In this document: one piece after another, positions 1 through 5,699 of the stretch
Numbering within the stretch: the first letter of the stretch is position 1
Layout of the letters: each line of letters opens with the position of its first letter
Origin: Candidatus Kerfeldbacteria bacterium
Lineage (GTDB): Bacteria > Patescibacteriota > Patescibacteriia > PEXW01
Assembly: GCA_903867845.1 (NCBI GenBank)
Contig: CAIPSZ010000114.1
Location: 1 to 6,645, forward strand
DNA length: 6,645 nucleotides
Direction: 5' to 3'
Notes under the pieces: generated by a model
What the model saw: the letters and a program-made list of their open reading frames with translations, nothing else
What the model was told of the DNA's origin: nothing
The model's database searches: none
Position numbers and translations under genes: made by a program

Positions 1-279
1 CCAGAGAAATGCGTCCCACCATCCTGGCGCGTTGCAAAGCGTTTCCTCTAAAGGATTCTTTGTGCCTTCAGATGTAAATCGAGTTAAAAATGTATACGGC
101 GAGCCTGATGAAACCAATGTTGAGTGATATGGTCCATTGGGTAAGTCGCAATGCTGTGTTGACCGGAAAACAATACTGGTCAGTAACGTAATCCCAACAG
201 AAATTACTAGAATAATTAGTACGGCGAACAACCAATGGAACTTCTTTTTAAAAACTGCTTTAACCTGTGAATTTGCCAT
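1..279 (-). CDS. Partial small membrane protein (N-terminal 93 residues), last visible gene of the pheST operon
   Basis: An open frame starts with ATG at 279 and continues without a stop to the left edge, so only the N-terminal part is visible. It begins with a lysine-containing cytoplasmic-type segment (KKK at residues 11-13) and one strong hydrophobic helix at about residues 16-38. A predicted extracytoplasmic part follows, with cysteines at 44 and 82. The segments C44-DLPNGPYH and LCNAPGWW are mirrored in the protein at 5770-6165, which suggests a shared family. The start lies 1 base after the pheT stop (TAA-T-ATG) with no clear Shine-Dalgarno sequence, so it is probably translated by coupling to pheT. 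The sequence looks richer in A+T than pheT. I do not recognise a named family. Being a gene is well supported by the frame, the membrane helix and the spacing; its function is unknown. Confidence 0.72.
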   Translation of the reverse strand, partial: MANSQVKAVFKKKFHWLFAVLIILVISVGITLLTSIVFRSTQHCDLPNGPYHSTLVSSGSPYTFLTRFTSEGTKNPLEETLCNAPGWWDAFLW

Positions 280-280
280 A

Positions 281-2596
281 TTAACTACGTAATTCAGCGC
301 TGAAGGTCTCGGCCATGGTGGTGGCGAGCTTGTCTACGATACCTTCCACGTCGTCGCTGGTCAACGTGGTGCCGGGGCTCTGGAAGGTGATGCGGAGGGT
401 GACGCTCACCTTGCCACCGGGCAAGCTAAAACGGTCAATCCCCTGCACGTTCAGGATGAGCGGGTCCACGCTCCGCAGGGCGCGGACGAGTTCGGCGTGC
501 GGGACGGCGTGGGGCAAGGCAAAGGCGAGGTCGCGTTCCACGGATGGGTACACGGGCATGGCTTTCACCTTGGTCACGTGGCGCGGCTGGTCCAGTAGCA
601 TGCTCAAATCAATTTCCGCAAACGCGGCGGGCTTGCGCAGCTTCACCACGCCGGCGTACTTCTCCCGTACGCGGCCAATAATGCCAACGGCGTCGGTGCC
701 CACGGTGATGCGTGCCGCTGTGGACGCTGATGAGTGGAAGCGCACGTCATGAATACCCAGGCCGCGGCACAAGGCTTCCACCGTTCCTTTCACTTGTAAA
801 AATGGATCGCCGTTTTTCTGCACGCAAACAATGCCGAGCATGGTGCGTTCTTCGGGAATGTCTTTGTTCCCTGGCCAGAACGCGCGGCCAATTTCGAAAA
901 TCTGGAGCGTGTCTCGCGTGGCGCTCTGCTTGCCCGCTACGGTGAGCAGCTGGGGCATGAGCGAGCGGCGGAGCAATGCTTGGTCTGGATTCAACGGGTT
1001 CGCCAGTTCGGAATGCGGTTGGTCCAGCAGGTCGAATGCTTCGGCGAGCGCCTTGCTGTAGAAGCTGTAGGTCGGCGTCTCGGTGTACCCAGCGGCTACG
1101 AGCCGGTGGCTCAAGCCAAGGTTGAAGGTGAACTGGTTTAGCTGCACTGGCGGCCGTTGGTGGCTACGCGGCAAGGTTGTCGGCAAAGTATTGTAGTCCA
1201 TCAAACGGCCGAGCTCTTCAATGAGGTCAACGTTCAATACTAAATCCAAGCGCCAGGATGGTGGCACCACGCGCAACGCGGTTTTTGATGTGCTCACCTT
1301 GCAACCCAGGCTGACGAGCGTGGCCTTTGCTTTGCTCACCGGAATTTTCACCCCCAGGATGCGCTGAATGTCCGCAAGCGTGAGGGTGATGGCTTTTGAG
1401 GCAGCGGATTTTTTCCCGACGACAGTACGTCCCTTCGCCACAACGCCATCGGCCCATTCGGCAATGTACGCCGCGCAACGATCGGCGGCTTCAACCGCAA
1501 GTGCAGGATCAATCCCCTTTTCAAATCGGTTGGAGGCTTCGGAACGCAGACCCAAACGCTGCGCCGTGAGCCGCACGCGCGCTGGATCAAAACGTGCTGA
1601 CTCAATGAGTACGCGTGTGGTGTGCTCGCCAACTTCGGATTCTTGCCCGCCCATCACGCCAGCTAGGGCGATCGCTTTTTGCTTGTCCGCAATGATGAGG
1701 TCGGCTGATTGCAAATTGCGCGTCTGCCCATCCAAGGTTACCAAGCGTTCATTTGGCTTGGCACTTCGCACCACAATTGCTTTCACCTTGTCCGCATCAA
1801 AGGCGTGCAAGGGTTGGCCCAGCTCCAGCATGACGTAGTTCGTGGCATCGACGACCGCGTTAATCGGCCGCACACCAGCGGCTTGCAAGCGATCCTGCAC
1901 AAATGCTGGTGAGGGTTTGATTGTCACGCCTTCGACGAGCCGTGTCACGTACTGGCTGCAGCCTTTTGCATCCTGAATTTTTACCTTGACGGTATTCTTC
2001 TGCTTCCCTTCCACAAGCTTCACGGCATTCGGCTTGAGCGGCTGCTTGGTAAGTACGCTTATCTCACGGCTAATCCCGCGGACCGAAAGGCAGTCCCCAC
2101 GGTTTGGGGTGATGGTGAGGTCAAAGGTCGTTTCTGATGAACCAAGCCACTTCGCCGCCGGCTCCCCCACTTCGGCTTTGGCATCGAGGACGATGATGCC
2201 CGTGTGGTCCGTGCCCAAGCCGAGTTCATCCGCTGCGCAAATCATGCCATCGGATTCCACGCCGCGAATAGTCGCTCGTTGCAAAGTTATGCCATTGGGC
2301 AAGGACGTGCCCGGCAATGCTACCGCCACTTTCTGGCCAGGGGCGACATTGGGCGCGCCGCAGACGATGATCCGAGGTTCTTCCGTTTTCAGGATTTTCA
2401 CCTTGCACACCTTCAACCGATCCGCGTTCGGGTGCTGCTTGGTATCCTCCACCAAGCCAACGACCACGCCGCTGACGTCAGGCCCGCGCTCCACGCGCTC
2501 CACTTCCGTGCCCGACAACGTCAACAGCTGCGCCAGCTTTTCGGGGCTGGTGCGGATGCTGACGAAATCTTTGAGCCAGGAGAGTGGGAGCTTCAT
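281..2596 (-). CDS. pheT: Phenylalanyl-tRNA synthetase beta subunit
   Basis: The beta subunit of the (alpha-beta)2 cytoplasmic enzyme that charges tRNA-Phe with phenylalanine. The 771 residues are slightly shorter than the E. coli protein of about 795. The usual domains appear in order. An EMAP/OB-type tRNA-binding domain lies at about 40-150 (HPNADRLKVC, IVCGAPNV, GMICAADELGLG). The B3/B4 region with its editing site is at about 205-380 (NAVVDATNYVMLELGQPLHAFD, in two parts around 247-267; GVMGG 313-317; ASNRFEKGID 354-363). B5 is at about 402-475 (PPSWRLDL, DLIEELGRLMDY). A catalytic-like core spans about 480-670. A C-terminal FDX-ACB anticodon-binding domain covers about 682-771 (YPSVERDLAF, ending near FSAELRS). 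The ATG at 2596 gives the canonical MKLPLSWLKDFV start. It sits 3 bases after the stop of the acidic gene upstream with no good Shine-Dalgarno, so coupled translation is likely. No key element looks missing. Confidence 0.98.
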   Translation of the reverse strand: MKLPLSWLKDFVSIRTSPEKLAQLLTLSGTEVERVERGPDVSGVVVGLVEDTKQHPNADRLKVCKVKILKTEEPRIIVCGAPNVAPGQKVAVALPGTSLPNGITLQRATIRGVESDGMICAADELGLGTDHTGIIVLDAKAEVGEPAAKWLGSSETTFDLTITPNRGDCLSVRGISREISVLTKQPLKPNAVKLVEGKQKNTVKVKIQDAKGCSQYVTRLVEGVTIKPSPAFVQDRLQAAGVRPINAVVDATNYVMLELGQPLHAFDADKVKAIVVRSAKPNERLVTLDGQTRNLQSADLIIADKQKAIALAGVMGGQESEVGEHTTRVLIESARFDPARVRLTAQRLGLRSEASNRFEKGIDPALAVEAADRCAAYIAEWADGVVAKGRTVVGKKSAASKAITLTLADIQRILGVKIPVSKAKATLVSLGCKVSTSKTALRVVPPSWRLDLVLNVDLIEELGRLMDYNTLPTTLPRSHQRPPVQLNQFTFNLGLSHRLVAAGYTETPTYSFYSKALAEAFDLLDQPHSELANPLNPDQALLRRSLMPQLLTVAGKQSATRDTLQIFEIGRAFWPGNKDIPEERTMLGIVCVQKNGDPFLQVKGTVEALCRGLGIHDVRFHSSASTAARITVGTDAVGIIGRVREKYAGVVKLRKPAAFAEIDLSMLLDQPRHVTKVKAMPVYPSVERDLAFALPHAVPHAELVRALRSVDPLILNVQGIDRFSLPGGKVSVTLRITFQSPGTTLTSDDVEGIVDKLATTMAETFSAELRS

Positions 2597-2599
2597 GAG

Positions 2600-3040
2600 T
2601 TAGGATTCGCTCGCTTCGGTGAGGGCGTCCAGAACTTTGGTGAACTGGTAGCTCGAACCTTCGGTCTCGTTTTTGGTCTCGTCGCGTCGGGCGCGAAGTA
2701 GGCGGCCGAACTTCGTGGTGAAGTACGGGCTCGGCGTCTTCTCCAGCTGGCGGTACGCATGGAAGAGTGCAATGTCTTCTGGGGTGAGCTGCTCAATGCG
2801 GAGCTTGCGAATAGCAGAACGCGCGTCGAATGGTTGCTTCGACGTACTCTCCTTCCATTCCTTCAGCCGATGCTCCAGATCTTCCAACCAGCGTTGCTCC
2901 GGAATGGTCAACGCCTCTTCCTGCTCTTCACTCAGCTCTTCCGGGGTTGGATCCAGTTCTTCAGCTTCGCCGAATTCATCCTGCATTTCTGCACGCAGGA
3001 TTGCATTCGCGGTCTCGTCGTGTTCAGTGTGCTCGTCCAT
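2600..3040 (-). CDS. Small acidic protein of unknown function encoded between pheS and pheT
   Basis: A 146-residue soluble protein with no signal peptide or membrane helix. The first third is strongly acidic (for example EFGEAEELDPTPEELSEEQEE). A helical, mixed-charge region follows (PEQRWLEDLEHRLKEWKE), then a more basic C-terminal half (SAIRKLRIEQLTPEDIALFH, KFGRLLRARRDETKNE). I do not recognise a family. The frame is open further upstream to a TTG at 3073, but that start would overlap pheS by 20 bases and has no ribosome-binding site. The ATG at 3040 lies 13 bases after the pheS stop and is preferred, although it too lacks a strong Shine-Dalgarno. The stop is 3 bases before pheT. This placement makes co-expression with both synthetase subunits almost certain, but it does not show that the protein binds the enzyme. 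A helical adaptor or nucleic-acid-associated role is conceivable, and nothing in the sequence proves it. Confidence 0.8.
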   Translation of the reverse strand: MDEHTEHDETANAILRAEMQDEFGEAEELDPTPEELSEEQEEALTIPEQRWLEDLEHRLKEWKESTSKQPFDARSAIRKLRIEQLTPEDIALFHAYRQLEKTPSPYFTTKFGRLLRARRDETKNETEGSSYQFTKVLDALTEASES

Positions 3041-3053
3041 AGGGGCAGGATAG

Positions 3054-4073
3054 TTAGTAGTGGAATTGTTCAAGGAAGCGCTGGTCGCCGCTGAGCAGCA
3101 AGCGCACGTCGGGAATGCCGTGCAGCAGCATGGTCATGCGCTCCACGCCAATGCCGAACGCAAAGCCGCTGAACTTGGCAGGATCTACGTGCATGTTCTT
3201 CAGTACGGTGGGGTGGACCATGCCGGCGCCGAGCATTTCCAGCCAGCCGGTCTGCTTGCACGCCGAGCAGCCTTTGCCGCCGCACAGCAAGCAGGACATG
3301 TGCAGCTCCACCCCTGGTTCCACGAACGGAAAGAAGCTGGGCCGCACCTGGACCTTCACTTTGCCAAAGGTGTGCTTGAGGAATGCTTCGAGCGTGCCGA
3401 GCAAGTCGGTGAGGTGGAGGTCGCGGTCAATGGCCAGACCTTCCAGCTGCGTGAAGTTGGTATCGTGGCTCGCGTCCGTGGCTTCGTGGCGGTACACGCG
3501 GCCTGGGGAAATGATGTACACCGGTGGCTTGTGGCTATCCATGTACCGCACCTGCACCGGCGACGTATGCGTGCGCAGCAGCAAGCCAGCGCGAGCGGGA
3601 TTGAGGTAGTAGGTGTCCCACAAGTCGCGCGCTGGGTGGTTGGCCGGGATGTTCAAGCGGTCAAAGTTGTTCGTTGCGGTTTCCACTTCGGGTCCGTCAG
3701 CAATGGTGTAGCCCAGGGACGCGAAAAAATCGGCGCTGCGCTCCAGGAACGCGGTGACTGGGTGCAGGTGACCAATGCTCGGGCTGTGCCCAGGCCAGGT
3801 CGGATCGAAATCTAGGCTCTGGCTGGTTGGCGCGCTGAACTGGCCGCGCTTTGCCACAATGGCATCTTGGAGTTCTTTGCGAATGCTCGATGCGAGCGTG
3901 CCAATGCCGCTGCGCTCCTCAACCGGCAGCTCTGGAATCCTGGCGAGCAAGGTGGAGAGCTTGCCGCGGCGGCCCAGGAGGTCGATTTCCAAAGCATCCA
4001 CCGCGCTACTATCTTGCGCGCGGTTGAGCAGCTGGAATGCTTCAATTTTGAGTTGTTCCAGTTCGGCTTTCAT
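3054..4073 (-). CDS. pheS: Phenylalanyl-tRNA synthetase alpha subunit
   Basis: The catalytic subunit of phenylalanyl-tRNA synthetase, a class II aminoacyl-tRNA synthetase that makes Phe-tRNA-Phe with ATP. At 339 residues it has the normal length. Residues 1-80 form the helical, coiled-coil-like N-terminal tRNA-binding arm. The catalytic domain follows: HPVTAFLE at 104-111 (motif 1 region), GRVYRHEATDASHDTNFTQLEG at about 191-212 in overlapping parts (motif 2), and GFAFGIGVERMTML at 303-316 (motif 3). Ala305 corresponds to the E. coli residue A294 that sets the size of the phenylalanine pocket. Cysteines 261, 264, 269 and 272 form a C-x2-C-x4-C-x2-C knuckle before GWLEMLGAGMVHP, a variant I associate with many non-proteobacterial PheS proteins; metal binding is inferred. 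The ATG at 4073 overlaps the upstream stop as ATGA, and the ribosome-binding site is weak, consistent with coupling. Confidence 0.98.
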   Translation of the reverse strand: MKAELEQLKIEAFQLLNRAQDSSAVDALEIDLLGRRGKLSTLLARIPELPVEERSGIGTLASSIRKELQDAIVAKRGQFSAPTSQSLDFDPTWPGHSPSIGHLHPVTAFLERSADFFASLGYTIADGPEVETATNNFDRLNIPANHPARDLWDTYYLNPARAGLLLRTHTSPVQVRYMDSHKPPVYIISPGRVYRHEATDASHDTNFTQLEGLAIDRDLHLTDLLGTLEAFLKHTFGKVKVQVRPSFFPFVEPGVELHMSCLLCGGKGCSACKQTGWLEMLGAGMVHPTVLKNMHVDPAKFSGFAFGIGVERMTMLLHGIPDVRLLLSGDQRFLEQFHY

Positions 4074-4465
4074 CGGTTCTGGCGTTCATGCGCCTGGTCC
4101 TGCGCTAGGAAGAACCCCTCCAGCAGGATGAAGAACAGCGCGAGCGGGACCACATTCCACCACGCAAACCAGCGCATGGCTTGCAGGACGAGCAACCCTT
4201 CCAGCAGCACGGCTACCACTACGCCCTGGCGCACGGACGTGCGCAGCACGCGGAACAGCACGGGATCCTTGCCGAAGAACGCGCGCACGCCAAAGCCCAG
4301 CAGGGCAATGGTACCGGCCACGGCAAAGCCCAGGGTGACGGCAAATGCCGTGACGCTCACGCTCGTGCTCACGTTCGGGTCCATTTGCGTCAGCACAATT
4401 GCCCACGCCGCCCACGAGAGCAGCGTGCCTGTACCGAAGAGGATGAGGTAGGTCTTTAAGCTCAT
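4070..4465 (-). CDS. Four-helix integral membrane protein of unknown function, first gene of the pheST operon
   Basis: A 131-residue protein that is almost entirely membrane-embedded. Hydrophobic helices are visible at about residues 5-27, 36-62, 80-97 and 101-120. A short polar loop carrying GKDP and RVLRTSVRQ separates helices 2 and 3, and the tail is charged (DQAHERQNR). By the positive-inside rule the arginine-rich 61-79 loop and both ends should be cytoplasmic. The MSLKTYL start and the LLSWAAW motif in helix 1 resemble a hypothetical membrane protein I recall from many Patescibacteria genomes; that is recollection, not a search result. Its TGA stop overlaps the pheS start by 4 bases, so the two are translated together. 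The ATG at 4465 lies about 25-30 bases below a likely promoter, with no clear Shine-Dalgarno, so the transcript would be short-leadered. Function unknown. Confidence 0.88.
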   Translation of the reverse strand: MSLKTYLILFGTGTLLSWAAWAIVLTQMDPNVSTSVSVTAFAVTLGFAVAGTIALLGFGVRAFFGKDPVLFRVLRTSVRQGVVVAVLLEGLLVLQAMRWFAWWNVVPLALFFILLEGFFLAQDQAHERQNR

Positions 4466-4497
4466 GGATACAAAAATGGGGATCCGGTGACCCCTTT

Positions 4498-4526
4498 ACT
4501 GTACCATATTTTTTGTGTTTTTTCTA
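4498..4526 (-). promoter_or_regulatory. Likely promoter of the membrane protein-pheS-X-pheT operon
   Basis: On the minus strand a -35-like TAGAAA (4521-4526) is followed by exactly 17 bases and a -10-like TACAGT (4498-4503). The -10 is preceded directly by TGG, an extended -10 element. Transcription would start near 4491, leaving a leader of about 25 bases before the ATG at 4465. The surroundings are A+T-rich. The leader is too short for a T-box or a leader-peptide attenuator. Confidence 0.6.
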
Positions 4527-4548
4527 GGTGAATATTCAATCTTTGCTT

Positions 4549-4686
4549 CACCTCTCTCCCGCTTTGCGGACCCTCTCCTCACAGAGGAGAGGGCACGTAA
4601 AAATGCCCTCACCCCTTGGGGGGAGGGGCCGCAGGCGGGTGCGACCCATCGCGAGCACCCCGGAGGCCGAAGGCCAGGAGAGGGGT
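4549..4686. repeat. G+C-rich palindromic intergenic element, MITE-like
   Basis: About 138 bases packed with inverted repeats fill most of the space between two minus-strand genes. The ends are imperfect inverted copies: CACCTCTCTCC at the left, and the right end read on the other strand is TACCCCTCTCC. Inside lies a perfect 9-base stem, CCCTCTCCT (4571-4579) with AGGAGAGGG (4585-4593), loop CACAG. A competing 7-base stem pairs GAGGGCA (4589-4595) with TGCCCTC (4604-4610). A G-rich hairpin at 4605-4629 and the small palindrome GGCCGAAGGCC follow. No protein is encoded. The look matches dispersed intergenic palindromes known from many bacteria; only one copy is visible here, so repeat status is inferred. 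Confidence 0.55.
4599..4629 (-). terminator. Possible intrinsic terminator of the DUF721/DciA-like gene
   Basis: Read on the minus strand, GCCCCTCCCC (4629-4620), loop CCAA and GGGGTGAGGGC (4615-4605) form a G+C-rich stem with one T-T mismatch and one bulged A. The sequence A then five Ts (4603-4599) follows. It lies about 65 bases after the stop of the gene at 4694-5092. The T run is short and the hairpin sits inside the palindromic repeat, so it may be a by-product of that element. Confidence 0.42.
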
Positions 4687-4693
4687 AGAAATG

Positions 4694-5092
4694 TCAGGCG
4701 AGAAAACGCAATCGCTCCACCACGTTGGCACTCATTTTCTCGTTGAGCGCTTGCACAATCTGGGCTTCGTGGAGCTTAATCTCCTGGCCGATGACCGCGG
4801 ATGGCACGGACACGGTGAGCGTCCGGTTCTTCAGGTACAGGCCCTTCACTTGGCTGGCAATGCTCTCGCTGATCACGTCCTTCACCACAGACGAAAAAAG
4901 CTCGATGACCCGAGCTCCGTCAACCTGGTCTTGCAGACCAGTGGATTGGATGTTGCGATTGAGCGTGTACTTGATCGGGGTAAATCCCGCACCAAAACCT
5001 CCAGCCCTTGCCCGGTACGGGGAGTTCGATGAACCTTCAGATGATTGACTACCTCGAGGGGTAGCGCCGCTTTGGTGCGGGATAAACCCCAT
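4694..5092 (-). CDS. DUF721 / DciA-like protein
   Basis: A 132-residue protein whose C-terminal part (about 45-132) looks like the DUF721 domain. The recognisable core is GLYLKNRTLTVSVPSAVIGQ in the middle, then EIKLHEAQIVQALNEKM and the ending NVVERLRFLA. In other bacteria DUF721 proteins include DciA, which interacts with the replicative helicase DnaB and helps load it at the origin. Here the role is assigned by family only. The first 35 residues are Ser/Gly/Arg-rich and probably disordered, unusual beside the compact versions I know. The ATG at 5092 is backed by AAAGGAAAC with AGGA 9 bases upstream, the best Shine-Dalgarno on the minus strand here. The TGA stop lies next to the palindromic repeat. 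The gene is transcribed on its own from the divergent region. Confidence 0.8.
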   Translation of the reverse strand: MGFIPHQSGATPRGSQSSEGSSNSPYRARAGGFGAGFTPIKYTLNRNIQSTGLQDQVDGARVIELFSSVVKDVISESIASQVKGLYLKNRTLTVSVPSAVIGQEIKLHEAQIVQALNEKMSANVVERLRFLA

Positions 5093-5115
5093 AGCCCCGT
5101 TTCCTTTCTGCTTTC

Positions 5116-5124
5116 ACGGTACCA
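5116..5124 (-). promoter_or_regulatory. Possible extended -10 element upstream of the DUF721 gene
   Basis: On the minus strand TGGTACCGT (5124-5116) resembles the TGGTACAGT element of the pheST operon promoter, and both continue with similar bases (GAAAG against AAAGG). The spacing to the ATG at 5092 fits a leader of about 15-20 bases that includes the Shine-Dalgarno. No good -35 hexamer lies 17 bases upstream, so confidence is limited. Confidence 0.33.
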
Positions 5125-5186
5125 CAAACTGGCAAAAATCGCCTAGGAGTTTCAGGATTTTTGGCTTAGCTACGGGCTTCTCCCTG

Positions 5187-5214
5187 TGTCGTCCTGAACT
5201 CGGTTCAGGACCTC
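5187..5214. repeat. Short palindromic repeat, copy 1 (single hairpin)
   Basis: A 28-base segment identical to 5699-5726. Its core is a perfect hairpin: GTCCTGAAC (5191-5199), loop TCG, GTTCAGGAC (5203-5211). This copy lacks the second hairpin of the copy at 5699-5762. Such GTCCTGAAC..GTTCAGGAC palindromes recall REP-like dispersed repeats. It lies just before the -35 hexamer of the plus-strand gene. Confidence 0.72.
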
Positions 5215-5217
5215 ATT

Positions 5218-5246
5218 TTGACCGAAATTCCTTACGGTGGTAATGT
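5218..5246 (+). promoter_or_regulatory. Likely promoter of the orphan gene at 5361
   Basis: TTGACC (5218-5223) matches the -35 consensus at 5 of 6 bases. After exactly 17 bases comes TAATGT (5241-5246), preceded by TGG as an extended -10. The element resembles TGGTACAGT of the pheST promoter. Transcription would begin near 5253, giving a leader of about 108 bases. The palindromic repeat ends 4 bases before the -35. Confidence 0.5.
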
Positions 5247-5304
5247 CGAGTGCTAAGAATTCCGTACACCCGTATGGGAACGGTCTGCACGGCAACGCGC
5301 AAAG

Positions 5305-5334
5305 GGTGTGTAAGCCATGCACCAATTCATGGCT
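5305..5334 (+). promoter_or_regulatory. Structured 5' leader, possible H-type pseudoknot
   Basis: AGCCATG (5313-5319) and CATGGCT (5328-5334) form a perfect 7-base stem. Its loop begins with CACC (5320-5323), which can pair with GGTG (5305-5308) upstream. The geometry is a classical H-type pseudoknot: stem 1 of 4 pairs, a 4-base loop TGTA, stem 2 of 7 pairs, no junction base, and a 4-base loop AATT. After it come GCTCTTTT and the AAAGGGG ribosome-binding site, 7 bases before the ATG at 5361. The 7-base stem is plain; the pseudoknot and any regulatory role are inference. No known riboswitch class is recognised. Confidence 0.35.
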
Positions 5335-5360
5335 GCTCTTTTCCAGAAAGGGGTTTCCGT

Positions 5361-5660
5361 ATGGAAATCAAAACCTACAAGATCCTTAACGGGCCAAGCG
5401 CTTTCGAATTAGCCATCATGCTCTTCCGCGGAGCGCCGGACCATTATCTCCATTTCACCCTTCAGAGTGGAGTTAAGGGATTCATTCCGGTACAGTGCGT
5501 TATCAATGGCGCAAGGAAAGCCGATAAGAAAGACATTAAACCTGTAGAGTGGCTTCTGGAGGGTGAGACGTGGGGAAGTGAAGTGCAATCCTTCTCCGCT
5601 CGCTATCGAACCGACAAACGAAATGGCACCTTCACGATCTTCAAGAGGAAAAAGCCGTAA
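5361..5660 (+). CDS. Orphan 99-residue protein of unknown function
   Basis: A small soluble basic protein starting MEIKTYKILNGPSAFELAIM. It has no signal peptide, membrane helix or cysteine-rich motif apart from one cysteine in VQCVINGARK. Alternating hydrophobic and polar stretches (HYLHFTLQSG, WLLEGETWGSEVQSFSARYR, GTFTIFKRKK) suggest a mainly beta fold. The pattern NGPSAF..A.MLF, then HFTL and VINGARK, reminds me of short hypothetical proteins seen in several copies in Parcubacteria genomes; this is an unverified recollection. The ATG at 5361 is chosen because AAAGGGG lies 7 bases before it and the protein start looks natural; an in-frame GTG at 5250 would translate the structured leader. 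It is the only convincing plus-strand gene in the window, with its own promoter, leader and terminator. Its role cannot be read from the sequence. Confidence 0.75.
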   Translation: MEIKTYKILNGPSAFELAIMLFRGAPDHYLHFTLQSGVKGFIPVQCVINGARKADKKDIKPVEWLLEGETWGSEVQSFSARYRTDKRNGTFTIFKRKKP

Positions 5661-5670
5661 CTTATAATGA

Positions 5671-5699
5671 CCCATGGCTCGCGCCGTGGGTTTCTTTTT
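5671..5699 (+). terminator. Intrinsic terminator of the orphan gene
   Basis: CCCATGGC (5671-5678), loop TCGC and GCCGTGGG (5683-5690) form an 8-pair stem with one T-G wobble, followed at once by TTTCTTTTT (5691-5699). It begins 10 bases after the stop codon of the gene at 5361-5660. It has a T tract only on the plus strand, so it does not serve the convergent gene. Confidence 0.85.

Noticed and set aside
1986..2603. Plus-strand open frame of 205 codons
   Set aside because: It lies wholly opposite pheT, whose domains and length are certain. The translation has no domain-like pattern and reflects high G+C codon use on the other strand.
3041..3073. Upstream TTG start for the acidic gene
   Set aside because: It would overlap the pheS end by 20 bases and has no ribosome-binding site; the ATG at 3040 fits the operon spacing better.
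3060..3815. Plus-strand open frame of 251 codons, rich in H, V and A
   Set aside because: It is antisense to pheS, which shows all three class II motifs. The composition is typical of a shadow frame.
4466..4497. T-box or leader-peptide attenuator for the pheST operon
   Set aside because: The predicted leader is only about 25 bases. It has no T-box sequence, no specifier hairpin and no phenylalanine-rich leader peptide; only a 4-pair GGGG/CCCC stem is visible.
4528..4746. Plus-strand open frames across the G+C-rich repeat
   Set aside because: They translate the palindromic element and the 3' end of the DUF721 gene in antisense; no ribosome-binding site or domain.
5250..5360. GTG start at 5250 for the orphan gene
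   Set aside because: The added 37 residues would translate the structured leader and lie at the predicted transcription start; the ATG at 5361 has AAAGGGG at proper spacing.
5093..5360. tRNA or other known RNA gene in the divergent region
   Set aside because: No cloverleaf, T-loop consensus or CCA end is visible; the only structure is the palindromic repeat and the leader hairpin.
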